Assembly: GCF_001613045.1 (NCBI RefSeq)
Contig: NZ_BDBP01000001.1
Location: forward strand, 62,001 to 126,000
Source: Nocardia lijiangensis NBRC 108240
Lineage (GTDB): Bacteria; Actinomycetota; Actinomycetes; Mycobacteriales; Mycobacteriaceae
Direction: 5' to 3'
Length of the DNA stretch: 64,000 bases
This document shows positions 1-9,097 of this stretch, piece after piece. The notes beneath the pieces were generated by a model. The model was given only the letters and a program-made list of their open reading frames with translations. It was not told the origin of the DNA and made no database searches. Position 1 is the stretch's first letter. Each line of letters starts with the position of its first letter. The translations under genes and the position numbers were made by a program.

Positions 1-930
1 TCGAATTCCTCTACCGCGGTCCGTGATCGGACACATCTCGTTGTTGCCACCGATGCCAAACTGGCGCTGAACCTGTCCGAGGACGAGTACTCCTGGTTGC
101 GCAACGCGGCCTTGGTCATCGTCGACGAAGCACACGGTGCCGGATCACCCCGATACACCGACATCCTCCGGTTGATGGGCCTGACTCACACGATGACCTC
201 ACGGCACCTGCTCGGATTGTCGGCCACCCCGTTCCGCACCGACGAGGAACGAACCAGACTGCTGGCCCAGCGGTTCGGCGACTTTCGGCTGGATCGTGGC
301 GTGTTCGGGGACCGCAATCCGATCGAGGCGTTGCAGAAGCTGCGCATTCTCGCCAAGGTCGAACATCGCGAACTCGCGGGTGCCGAGATCGAGCTGGATG
401 CCATCGAGCTCCGCGAGGTTAACCAGGTCGGCAACTTCGCCGCTGCCGGCGTTCTGCCCAGGAGCGCCGAACGTAAACTGGCCGACCACGAAGGCCGAAA
501 CGACGCCTTGGTGCGAGCGATCACCGATCTCCCCGCGGACTGGCCGGTGCTGGTCTTCGCGACCTCGGTCGACCACGCGAAGATTCTGGCTGCACGACTG
601 CAGGGCAAGAATATTCGCTCGGTGTCGATCGATGCGATGACGGCACCCGCCGACCGCCGAAGAAGAGTAGAGGAATTTCGTGCGGGACGCATTCGTGTGA
701 TTACCAACTACGGTGTGCTCTCCCAAGGCTTCGACGCACCCGCCACACGCGCGGTGGTGATCGCCCGCCCGGTGTACAGCGCGAACCTGTACCAGCAGAT
801 GATCGGTCGGGGCCTTCGCGGTATCGCCAATGGTGGTGAGGCCGAGTGCATGATCCTCGATGTTCGCGACAACATCACCAACTTCGACGCGAAGCTGGCG
901 TTCACCGAGTTCGAATACCTCTGGAGGTAG
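1..930 (+). CDS. SF2 DEAH-box helicase, 3' part (5' end outside window)
   Basis: The frame is open from the first base, so only the C-terminal ~309 residues are present; TTG or GTG codons inside are not needed as starts. The piece has helicase motif II (VIVDEAHG, about residues 37-44), motif III (LSATPFR) and the second RecA lobe ending in motifs V/VI (GVLSQGFDAP, QQMIGRGLRG). This is the layout of RadD/SSL2-type ATP-dependent DNA helicases or translocases. The stop lies 5 nt before the UvrD-like start, so it is the first visible member of an operon with the two helicases and DUF1998 gene downstream. The inferred role is DNA translocation in a defence system. The N-terminal Walker A half, and any fused nuclease, would lie upstream of the window. 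Confidence 0.85.
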   Translation, partial: SNSSTAVRDRTHLVVATDAKLALNLSEDEYSWLRNAALVIVDEAHGAGSPRYTDILRLMGLTHTMTSRHLLGLSATPFRTDEERTRLLAQRFGDFRLDRGVFGDRNPIEALQKLRILAKVEHRELAGAEIELDAIELREVNQVGNFAAAGVLPRSAERKLADHEGRNDALVRAITDLPADWPVLVFATSVDHAKILAARLQGKNIRSVSIDAMTAPADRRRRVEEFRAGRIRVITNYGVLSQGFDAPATRAVVIARPVYSANLYQQMIGRGLRGIANGGEAECMILDVRDNITNFDAKLAFTEFEYLWR

Positions 931-935
931 GTGCG

Positions 936-2879
936 ATGATTTCGGTTTCACCCCGGCAGCGTCTCGCGCTCACCGCCGCGCAACAGGCGATTGTCGAACT
1001 GGATTGGAACGCGCGAGTCCTGGTCACGGCGGGCGCCGGCGCGGGCAAGACGACCACGCTGACCTATCGGCTGGAGCACCTGACCAGTACGGAGAGTGCG
1101 GACGGTGACGAGCCGCTCGAGGCGGCCGAGATTCTTGTGCTGAGTTTCTCGCGAGCCGCGGTACGTTCGTTGCGCGATCGCATCGACCGGATCGCCGAAT
1201 CGGCCAGGCGTGTCCGGGCGTACACCTTCGACGGGTGGGCCCGGTCGATCCTGCACGAATGCGAGCCGGAGCGAGATCTCACCGGTCTGTCGTTCGACGA
1301 CATCATTGTCGCCGCCACCAACGCGATCCGCGGCGGCATCTTCGATGACGGCCCCGACGGGCCAGTTGTCGAGCCGCCGAGCCACGTTGTCATCGATGAG
1401 GTCCAGGACCTTGTCGGTGTGCGCAGGCTCATGGTCGAAGCGGTGCTCGAATCGACGCGGGACTGTGCCGGTTTCACGGTGGTGGGTGATGCCGCGCAAT
1501 CCGTCTACGGGTTTCAGATCGAGGACCTCAATGAACGCGCTGCGGAGACGAACCGGTTCTTCGGCTGGCTGCGGTCAGAGTTCGCGAACGACCTCGCCGA
1601 GGCGCATCTGGACGAGAACTTCCGTGCTCGGTCTGACGAAGCCAAGGCAGCCCTGAGATACGGCCCTCTGTTGCAGTCGATTCCGGCCGAACGAGCCGCG
1701 GCCAACGACGCCGCAAACTCGATCTATCGCGATCTGCGCGCCACCCTAGATCGGATGCCGAGGTTCGGTGCGCTGATCGGTAAGGAACGCGACGACTTCG
1801 CTCTCGCTTCCCTACGGGACGCCTCCGGGTCGACCGCAATTCTGTGCGCGACGAACGGTCAGGTACTCCAGCTCTCGGAGAGTTTCTGTAAGGACGGCAT
1901 CGAACACACGATTCAACGATCGCCACGGTCACGGCCCGCGCCCCGGTGGATGGTCTCCCTGTTCCAGGCAGCAGACGGCAGACCGACCATTTCCGAACAG
2001 CGATTCCAGGTCGTCGTCGCAGGCCTGATCGATGAACCGCACAAGGCATGGAGGTCGCTGCGAGCGATCGCGGGTGGACGAGCAGGCAGTGTGGTGGACC
2101 TTGTGCGCCTGCATCGGGTGATCGTCGAGCAGCGGGTGCCCGACGATCTCGTCGAGACCGACCGACGAGGAATACTGATTTCGACGGTCCGCCGCGCCAA
2201 AGGCCTCGAGTTCGACCGCGTTCTCGTGCTCGAGGAGCGGGATCAGGACCGGCAGGACGACCAGGACATTGCGAGCAATGCTCGTCTGTTGTATGTCGCG
2301 ATGACCAGAGCACGGGACGACAACTACCGGTTGGATGCATTCCGCTCGTTCGTCTTCGCCGGTCGAAATCGCAAAGTGCGGTTCAACCGGTGGTACAAAC
2401 CGGACCGCTACAGTAAGGCGAGCGGCCTCGAATTCGGCGACCAGGATGTCGCCGCGGAACGGCCAGCGCAGACCCCGGAGGTTTCGGCAGCGCTGGTGCA
2501 GGAGTACCTGGCGTCCTCGGTGCAACGAGGTGACCTGGTGCGCTTGGTTTGCGAGCCACCACTTTTCGCAGAGGACAACGTGCCGCCGAGTTATGGGATC
2601 TGGCATGGTGAGGTCCGCATCGGCCAGGTCTCGGAGCGGTTTCTCGACGATCTGGCGAGATCGCGGAGAAAGTACCCCAAGCAGACGGTTCGGCGCTGGC
2701 CGGATGCCATCGAACGGGTGCAGATCGATTGCGTGGAGACGGTGGGTGGTTCCAGCGCGGAAACGGCCCGCGCCGGCCTCGGCTCGCACGGAGTCTGGCT
2801 TGCGCCACGTCTGTGCGGTCTCGGGTCGTTCGTATGGGCGAAGGCAGACAAGGACTTTGGCGATCAGGGGGAGGAATGA
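936..2879 (+). CDS. UvrD/Rep-type SF1 helicase
   Basis: This 647-residue SF1A helicase has motif I (TAGAGAGKTT, ~29-38), motif II (DEVQD, ~154), motif III (VVGDAAQSVYGF, ~183), motif IV (LDENFRA), motif V (STVRRAKGLEFD, ~415) and motif VI (LLYVAMTRA, ~451). After about residue 490 comes a C-terminal extension without recognised motifs. The ATG is preceded by GGAGG at good spacing, overlapping the upstream gene's stop region. The stop overlaps the next start (ATGA), so translation is coupled to the DrmA-like helicase. It should use ATP to move 3'-5' on single-stranded DNA. The context points to phage defence rather than housekeeping repair. No nuclease domain is visible. Confidence 0.88.
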   Translation: MISVSPRQRLALTAAQQAIVELDWNARVLVTAGAGAGKTTTLTYRLEHLTSTESADGDEPLEAAEILVLSFSRAAVRSLRDRIDRIAESARRVRAYTFDGWARSILHECEPERDLTGLSFDDIIVAATNAIRGGIFDDGPDGPVVEPPSHVVIDEVQDLVGVRRLMVEAVLESTRDCAGFTVVGDAAQSVYGFQIEDLNERAAETNRFFGWLRSEFANDLAEAHLDENFRARSDEAKAALRYGPLLQSIPAERAAANDAANSIYRDLRATLDRMPRFGALIGKERDDFALASLRDASGSTAILCATNGQVLQLSESFCKDGIEHTIQRSPRSRPAPRWMVSLFQAADGRPTISEQRFQVVVAGLIDEPHKAWRSLRAIAGGRAGSVVDLVRLHRVIVEQRVPDDLVETDRRGILISTVRRAKGLEFDRVLVLEERDQDRQDDQDIASNARLLYVAMTRARDDNYRLDAFRSFVFAGRNRKVRFNRWYKPDRYSKASGLEFGDQDVAAERPAQTPEVSAALVQEYLASSVQRGDLVRLVCEPPLFAEDNVPPSYGIWHGEVRIGQVSERFLDDLARSRRKYPKQTVRRWPDAIERVQIDCVETVGGSSAETARAGLGSHGVWLAPRLCGLGSFVWAKADKDFGDQGEE

Positions 2880-5800
2880 CGACATCGATATTCGACAATC
2901 ACTACGGGTTCCGCAGCGAGCTGACAGACGCATTGCGCCGGGATCTGCTCGGCCCTTATGGCGGTGAGACCGAAATCCTTGAGCACGATGCGCCGGTGAC
3001 CGCCTACCTGACCGGTGTGCTGTTCCCCCTCGGCGGAGCCGTGACCGAGACCGTCGACAACGACGAGTTAGCACCCGATGTCGTGAAGGGGGACAGTGTC
3101 GAGCAAGGCACCGAGTCGGGTGTGGCCTTGGCCAACACACGTCAACCGTCCTCGATCGGTTTGACCTTCGCTGTCGACCCCGCTGCGGCGGATGCAATAT
3201 TCGTGTCGGTCACCGCAGCCCGCTATCTGCCCCAGGATGCGCAAGGCGGTCCTGTCGATCCCAAACGGGGTCAGGCGCGCTCGGTCGAGCAGCAGGATGA
3301 GCGCTGGCGCCGTGAACAGCTCGTCTGTGCCGACGTGCCGATCGATATCCGCCACCCCGGCATACTCGCGCGGGTGCCGCTCGCCGACGGACTCGAGCTA
3401 CGGACCAGAGTCAGAAGGCCGGGTGTCGACGGATCGGTCAGCGTCACAATCACACTCGTCAACGCACACCGCATCGGCGAGTACGACCTCAAAGACGCAT
3501 TTTGCTTCTTCCAGCCGACGATCCGGGTGCATGGACCGGAGGGAACCCGACCCTTCGTGGAGCGGACACCCAATCGTGAATCCCACGACCCGGAGCTACA
3601 ACTGAGTCGGCTGTTGCACCGGCACGCTCCTTCGTTCGCGGTCGGCCACGGCTGTTCCGCTGTCTGGGACTGGACCCCGCCCCCGATTCGGACCGAGGAA
3701 CCTCGCGAGCGGGCGGCAGTGGCCGAGGTGCGCACCGACTTCATGCCGAGTCACGAAGTTCTGCTGACCGATTCGAATCCAGAGATCGACGACCGAGCCC
3801 TCGGCATGCTGGGTCTGGCCACTCGCGAACGCGGGCAGGTCGTCGCCGATCTGCTGGCCGTGCTCGACGGCTACGAACAGTGGATCGAGGATCGGCATCG
3901 CGAACTCGCCGCGGTGGCGGACGGCGACTTGCGGGCTACCGGTTCCGACCAGCTTCGTCTCTGCGCTGTAGCGCTGGCACGAATGCGGGACGGGGTAGCA
4001 GTGCTGGAAGAACCCGGCAACGATCAGGTCTTCAAAGCATTCCGCGCCGCCAACCGTGCCATGGCGATGCAGCGCGCCCGCACGGTGTGGGTGAAGAACG
4101 GCCGCAAGGGTGACATCGATCTGACGGTCGGGAAATGGCGTCCATTCCAGATCGCGTTCATGCTGTTGAGCCTGCGCGGCATCGTCAATCCCGACCACGC
4201 GGACCGTGAAATCGCGGATCTGCTGTGGTTCCCGACCGGCGGTGGCAAGACCGAGGCCTACCTCGGTCTCATCACCTTCACCACCTTCCTGCGCCGACTT
4301 CGTCTCGGTGACGCGGGTGCCGGTGTCACCGTGATCATGCGTTACACACTGCGGTTGCTCACCCTGCAGCAGTTCGAACGCGCGACAACTCTGATCTGTG
4401 CCATGGAATTGCTTCGCACGCAGGACACCGCGCTCGGCAGTGAGCCGATCTCCATCGGCATGTGGGTGGGCCAGTCGGCGACCCCCAATCTGCTGAAGAT
4501 CGCCGCCCAGAAGCTGAAAGAGCTGCAGGACAGTCCGGGCGCATCGCTCAAGAAGAACAATCCGGTGCAGTTGCGCTCCTGTCCATGGTGCGGCGAGCCA
4601 CTGGACGCAGGCGACTACACGGTCGACGAAGACGCCGTGCGCATGGAGGTCCGATGCCCGTCGGCGCTGTGTGACTTCCACGGTGGATCCGGACTGCCAG
4701 TGCATCTCATCGATGAGGCCGTCTACGACGCCCATCCCACATTGATCATTTCGACGGTCGACAAGTTCGCGGCACTGCCGTGGAATCCGAGTACGCTCAA
4801 TCTGTTCAATCGGGACCGGCAGCTGGCACCACCGCCGGAACTCATCGTTCAGGACGAGCTGCACCTCATCTCGGGACCGCTGGGTACGCTCACCGGACTC
4901 TACGAGACCGCCATCGACATCCTAGCCGCCAAGCCGAAGGTCATCGCCTCGACGGCGACGATCCGCCGAGCCTCCAAGCAGGTCGGCGCATTGTTCGATC
5001 GACGTGTCGCGCAGTTCCCGCCCGCAGGGCTGGACTCGCGCGACTCGTGGTTCGCCGTGGAGTCGCCGCGCGAGGTGAAAGCCAGCCGACAGTATGTGGG
5101 GTTGTTCTCGGCGCACGCGAGTCAGGCGACGCTGCTGGTCCGTACATACGCCGCGATGCTGTTCCGTGCGTTCCAGGCTCGTGGTGTCGTAGACGACAAG
5201 ACACTCGACGCGTACTGGACTCTCGTCGGCTATTTCAACAGCCTGCGTCTGCTGTCGGCAGCCGAGCTGCAGGTCTACGGTGACGTCGCCGAGCGCATCA
5301 AGGCCCTCGCCGACGGAGCCGGTGCGTCGAGCGATCGAGCAGTCGGGCCCGAGGTGCTCGAACTGAGCAGTCGGGCCGACTCTACGAAGATCAGCGAGTA
5401 CCTGAAGGCGCTGGAGCGCGAAGTGCCGAACGACACCGTCGTCGACGTCTTGCTTGCGACGAACATGATTTCGGTCGGCGTCGACATCGATCGGCTCGGA
5501 CTCATGGCGGTCATGGGTCAGCCGCAGACGACAGCCGAATACATCCAGGCGACCAGCCGTGTCGGGCGCAGGTACCCGGGGCTGGTGGCGATCGTGTTGA
5601 ACTCCGCCCGCTCCCGGGACCGGTCACACTACGAGTCGTTCCAGACCTTCCATTCCGCGCTGTACCGCGAGGTCGAATCGACCAGCGTGACACCTTTCTC
5701 GGCTCGTGCGCGTGACCGCGCGCTCCACGCGGTGATCGTCGCCCTGACGCGGTTGATGGTGCCCGGGGCCCGCGACGACAGCTCCGCAGCAGATGTGGTG

Positions 5801-6115
5801 GACTTCGTCGACGCCATAAAGCGGACCGTCATCCCCGAGATCATCGACCGAGTCGAAGTGGTCGCGCCGGAAGAAGCCCCGGCCACCCGACGGGCGTGCG
5901 ACGAGTTCCTCGACTGGTGGTGCGACCAGGCCGAGGAATATCCGGAGTTGCGATACAGGGCCAAGAAGGGCAGCCCGGCCCTGTTGGCAGGCTTCGGCGA
6001 CGAGATCGACGGCAACGAGTACGACGACGAACAAGGCTGGCCGACGCCGTGGAGTCTGCGTGATGTCGATGCCGACTCCACACTGTTCCTGAAGACGGGA
6101 GGCACCTGGCGATGA
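2876..6115 (+). CDS. drmA: DrmA-like SF2 helicase of a DISARM-type system
   Basis: This protein of 1,079 residues has a long N-terminal region without recognised motifs, then Walker A WFPTGGGKTEA (~450-460). A Cys4-type zinc ribbon (CPWCGEP ... CPSALC, ~567-600) sits inside the helicase core. The DEAH-like box is QDELHLI (~658), followed by SAT motif STATIRR and motif VI region QATSRVGRR (~891). This arrangement, with an immediately downstream DUF1998 protein, is that of DrmA of DISARM (Ofir et al. 2018). The ATG overlaps the UvrD stop (ATGA) and has a strong GGGGGAGGA ribosome site; the stop again overlaps the next start. DrmA works with DrmB on invading DNA in characterised DISARM. The N-terminal extension and the flanking UvrD and DEAH helicases are not part of the canonical cassette as I know it. 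Confidence 0.82.
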   Translation: MTTSIFDNHYGFRSELTDALRRDLLGPYGGETEILEHDAPVTAYLTGVLFPLGGAVTETVDNDELAPDVVKGDSVEQGTESGVALANTRQPSSIGLTFAVDPAAADAIFVSVTAARYLPQDAQGGPVDPKRGQARSVEQQDERWRREQLVCADVPIDIRHPGILARVPLADGLELRTRVRRPGVDGSVSVTITLVNAHRIGEYDLKDAFCFFQPTIRVHGPEGTRPFVERTPNRESHDPELQLSRLLHRHAPSFAVGHGCSAVWDWTPPPIRTEEPRERAAVAEVRTDFMPSHEVLLTDSNPEIDDRALGMLGLATRERGQVVADLLAVLDGYEQWIEDRHRELAAVADGDLRATGSDQLRLCAVALARMRDGVAVLEEPGNDQVFKAFRAANRAMAMQRARTVWVKNGRKGDIDLTVGKWRPFQIAFMLLSLRGIVNPDHADREIADLLWFPTGGGKTEAYLGLITFTTFLRRLRLGDAGAGVTVIMRYTLRLLTLQQFERATTLICAMELLRTQDTALGSEPISIGMWVGQSATPNLLKIAAQKLKELQDSPGASLKKNNPVQLRSCPWCGEPLDAGDYTVDEDAVRMEVRCPSALCDFHGGSGLPVHLIDEAVYDAHPTLIISTVDKFAALPWNPSTLNLFNRDRQLAPPPELIVQDELHLISGPLGTLTGLYETAIDILAAKPKVIASTATIRRASKQVGALFDRRVAQFPPAGLDSRDSWFAVESPREVKASRQYVGLFSAHASQATLLVRTYAAMLFRAFQARGVVDDKTLDAYWTLVGYFNSLRLLSAAELQVYGDVAERIKALADGAGASSDRAVGPEVLELSSRADSTKISEYLKALEREVPNDTVVDVLLATNMISVGVDIDRLGLMAVMGQPQTTAEYIQATSRVGRRYPGLVAIVLNSARSRDRSHYESFQTFHSALYREVESTSVTPFSARARDRALHAVIVALTRLMVPGARDDSSAADVVDFVDAIKRTVIPEIIDRVEVVAPEEAPATRRACDEFLDWWCDQAEEYPELRYRAKKGSPALLAGFGDEIDGNEYDDEQGWPTPWSLRDVDADSTLFLKTGGTWR

Positions 6116-7950
6116 CTCCGCCGACACGACGCAAGAGGACCGGTGGCGCCACGGGTGGGGCGCTGCGAAGACTGGGTCAGGCGCGACGTTCCCAACTCGT
6201 AACCACCTACGGAGTCGGGGCGATGATCGCCGTCGAGAACGAGTCGTTCATTGTTGCCGGTCACGATTCGTGGGGCGCCCACGATGCGCCGAAGATCTTC
6301 GAGCGCAGGCTCGCTCAGCTGCTCGGCGTCGATCACTTCCGACTGCCGCCCGCGAAAGATCCCGATGAGGCGTACGACGGAGTCAGGGTCCATCGATTTC
6401 CGGACTACTACACCTGCCCGAAATGCGAGCAGCTCCTGCGCTTTCGTGCCTTCAATTCCCCCAGAGAGGAAGCCGTCTGCGTCGATTGCGGCAAGGAGAA
6501 GCTGGTTCCCTCGCGATTCGTCGTGGTCTGCGACGACGGGCACATCGACGACTTTCCGTACTGGCAATGGGTGCACCGCGGCGCCGATCGCGAAGGCGGC
6601 ACCGGCAGATGTGCATTGAGCATGCGCACAGTGGGTGCGAGCGCATCGCTGCGCGCGATCCGTATCAAGTGCAGCTGTGGTGTGCCCGAGGTATCGATGG
6701 AGGGCGCTTTCAGCAAACGCGCTCTCCAGGAGATCGGCTACGCGTGCACCGGTCGGCGACCGTGGTTGGCAGGCGGTAGTTCCGAAGAGTGCGACGAGGA
6801 ACCGAAAACCATGCAGCGTGGTTCGTCCTCGGTGTGGCACCCGATCGTCCAGAGCGCCTTGTCCATCCCGCCGAGGGGGCACGGTATCCACGCGCTTGTC
6901 GAAAAGCACCGGCTGCTCGGAAAGGAGGAGGGATACGTTCGCACCTATCTGGCAGATCGTCCCGGTGTGTTGGAGCATGTGGGAGCGACTGTCGAAGACG
7001 TTCTCGAGGCGATCGCAGACGCAGATGAGGCCGACTCGACTGTGAGCGAGGAACTCCCCGCCGTCCAGCGCACCAGTGCGCTGCGCAGGCAGGAGTACGA
7101 AGAGCTGGTCCGGGGCAATCCCGAGAGGCATTCGGCAGACTGGCAGCCGTTCGTCTGTGAGCGCCCACTGGGCGACGAGTCCATCCTCGCTCCTCTGCAC
7201 ATCGAGCGACCGATGCTGGTGAAACGTCTCCGTGAAGTCCGGGCGTTGTCCGCGTTCGTTCGCGGCGAATTGCCGACCGAAGCCGATCCGGACAGCCGTC
7301 GCTGTGAACTTCGGGATCAATCCACCGAGTGGTTGCCTGCGATTGAAGTCATCGGCGAAGGCGTGTTTCTCCGACTCTCCGAGTCGCGACTGCAGCAGTG
7401 GGAGAACGAAACCATTGTTCTCCACCGTGCCGAGCGGGTTCGTCGGCATCATCGAGAGGTGCTGCACGCTCGGGCACGGAAGAAGTCGCGGTCCGGAGCG
7501 GTGCCGGAATCGCACGTAACGCCACGACAGTTGTTGCTGCACACACTCGCCCACGCGCTGATCATCGAATGGAGTCTCGACTGCGGATACTCCGCGTCCG
7601 CACTACGCGAACGGATCTATTCGGATCATGACATGGCGGGCGTTCTGATCTACACCGCCACCACCGATTCTGCGGGCAGCCTCGGTGGGCTGGTGGCGCA
7701 GGGCGAACCCGAGAAGCTCGAACTGTCCGTACGATCGGCGTTGTCGCGGGCGCACTGGTGCTCGAACGACCCGCTGTGTATGGAGTCGGATGCTAGTGGT
7801 GCCGAGAGCCTGAACTTGGCGGCGTGTCACGCGTGTGTGCTGCTGCCCGAGACCAGCTGCGAATCGATGAACAGTTTTCTCGATCGAGGTCTGCTGGTGG
7901 GAGAGTCGGACTCCGGATTGCCCGGGTACTTCGATCTGTCTCATCCATGA
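6112..7950 (+). CDS. drmB: DrmB-like DUF1998 zinc protein
   Basis: This 612-residue protein has DrmB/DUF1998 hallmarks. The N-terminus has QLVTTYGVGAM, then a zinc knuckle (CPKC ~101-104 and CVDCG ~123). The C-terminal DUF1998 block reads LLHTLAHALI (~475), YTATTDSAGSLGG and LAACHACVLLPETSC (~570). DrmB partners DrmA in DISARM, where the pair forms the conserved core that engages DNA. The ATGA overlap with drmA indicates coupled translation. The gene ends the operon; only insertion-sequence debris follows. A canonical DISARM locus would also carry drmC (a phospholipase-D-fold nuclease) and a methyltransferase on the same strand. Neither is found downstream here. Confidence 0.85.
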   Translation: MTPPTRRKRTGGATGGALRRLGQARRSQLVTTYGVGAMIAVENESFIVAGHDSWGAHDAPKIFERRLAQLLGVDHFRLPPAKDPDEAYDGVRVHRFPDYYTCPKCEQLLRFRAFNSPREEAVCVDCGKEKLVPSRFVVVCDDGHIDDFPYWQWVHRGADREGGTGRCALSMRTVGASASLRAIRIKCSCGVPEVSMEGAFSKRALQEIGYACTGRRPWLAGGSSEECDEEPKTMQRGSSSVWHPIVQSALSIPPRGHGIHALVEKHRLLGKEEGYVRTYLADRPGVLEHVGATVEDVLEAIADADEADSTVSEELPAVQRTSALRRQEYEELVRGNPERHSADWQPFVCERPLGDESILAPLHIERPMLVKRLREVRALSAFVRGELPTEADPDSRRCELRDQSTEWLPAIEVIGEGVFLRLSESRLQQWENETIVLHRAERVRRHHREVLHARARKKSRSGAVPESHVTPRQLLLHTLAHALIIEWSLDCGYSASALRERIYSDHDMAGVLIYTATTDSAGSLGGLVAQGEPEKLELSVRSALSRAHWCSNDPLCMESDASGAESLNLAACHACVLLPETSCESMNSFLDRGLLVGESDSGLPGYFDLSHP

Positions 7951-8019
7951 TCCGGGGGGCGGAGGACTGCTGCACGATCGAGTGACAGGTTCAGTAACGG
8001 AGCCTGAGTGGATGGTGTG

Positions 8020-8240
8020 GTCATGATGGTCTCGAATTCGACGGGGTCAACTTGCCGAGGCCAGCTTGGCGCCGACGACGGTGTAGGTGCGTTCGATCCA
8101 GGTGACGATTGCGATCCGGAGGTCGTAGCGGGTGGCCCACGGGCCGCGGTCGAGGACGTTCTTCTCCAGGAGCGCGAAGAACGATTCCATGGCGGATAAG
8201 GGGCACGCGCCGACCCGGCCCATCGATCCGATCATCGCGT
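8020..8240 (-). pseudogene. IS3-family transposase remnant (C-terminal part)
   Basis: One minus-strand frame reads GSMGRVGACPLSAMESFFALLEKNVLDRG..., the region around the last acidic residue of the DDE site in IS3-family OrfB (ESFFALLE). Near the end the reading frame jumps: the typical C-terminus (GLGKLTP) continues in another frame, so there is at least one frameshift. The N-terminal two thirds are missing. It abuts a second, unrelated IS fragment. It cannot encode an active transposase and marks an old insertion next to the drm operon. Confidence 0.7.
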
Positions 8241-8243
8241 GTT

Positions 8244-8761
8244 AGCCGTGGGCAAGAGTTGCGCGGCCGTATCGCCGCCAAGCCCGGGTTGAACCGGTTC
8301 CTGCGTGTCACCGCCGGTGGGAAGCTGCGCGTCGATGCCGCGAAGATCAAGACCAAAGCCAACTACGACGGCAAATACCTACCGCGATCGTCGGATCCGA
8401 AGCTATCGAGCGAGGACATCGCGGTCGGTTGCAAGCAGCTCCTGGAAGTGGAATGAGGCTGGCGCGACATGAATCCGTCCTCGACCTGCGACCGGTCTAC
8501 CACCGACTCGAAGAACACATCCGCGCCCATGTCATCTTGTGCTGGCTGACATTGCTGCTGGTTCGCATCGCCGAAACCCGCACCGGCACCGCCTGGCTGG
8601 CCATCCGCCGCGAACTCGACCGTCTCCACATCGGAACCTTCGCCGGCCCCGCTGGCACCTTCCGCCGCCTCACCTACCCGACCAAGTCTCAACGCGACCT
8701 GCTCACCCGCCACAGCGCCCCCACACCCAAGCAGATCATCGAACTCACCCCAACGCCCTGA
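8244..8761 (+). pseudogene. IS1634/IS4-type DDE transposase remnant (C-terminal part)
   Basis: Two frames together give the end of an IS1634/IS4-like transposase. First comes KLRVDAAKIKTKANYDGKYL...AVGCKQLLEVE, then an in-frame TGA. After a one-base deletion the next frame reads ESVLDLRPVYHRLEEHIRAH...ILCWLTLLLVRI and ends ...IIELTPTP. The VLDLRPVYHR segment carries the conserved glutamate/YR region near the DDE site. The gene is truncated at its 5' end and frameshifted, hence inactive. It sits back to back with the IS3 remnant, suggesting successive insertions and deletion between the two defence operons. Confidence 0.72.
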
Positions 8762-9097
8762 CCAGCACCGATACCCACGCCTAGAGACACGCTCTCCAGG
8801 CGCACATCTCCATGCCACCGCAGCTGAGGACATAAATCATGGCTCCAGACACCCGGAATTCTGCGGAACCCCGGCATGATAATTCGAGTTAGGGTTCAGA
8901 GAAATCAGTCAGATCGCGGCTTGATCCCGAGTCCACAAAACCGGGAACACTCCAGACGAGTCTCCAACGGTGTCAGGAAGAACATCGCCTACGTTGCGTC
9001 CTGTACGTCGCGGGCTCGGCGCCCGCGAACGTCGGGCGCTGTCGTGGACGATCGCACGGTCGCCGCTGCTACCCGATCCGAATGAGCGGGCGAAGAG
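8762..9097. other. Intergenic debris between IS remnant and methyltransferase gene
   Basis: No credible gene. The left part is probably the residual end of the IS1634-type element (an AATTCTGCGGAACCCCGG stretch could be part of an IS end, not proven). A hairpin with 8-bp arms TCGCGGGC/GCCCGCGA lies at 9008-9028. It is placed to end transcripts of the methyltransferase operon coming from the right, but lacks a T tract. Confidence 0.4.

Noticed and set aside
8876..9085. Small + strand frame before the methyltransferase
   Set aside because: Composition is arginine/serine-rich shadow-like and there is no ribosome site.
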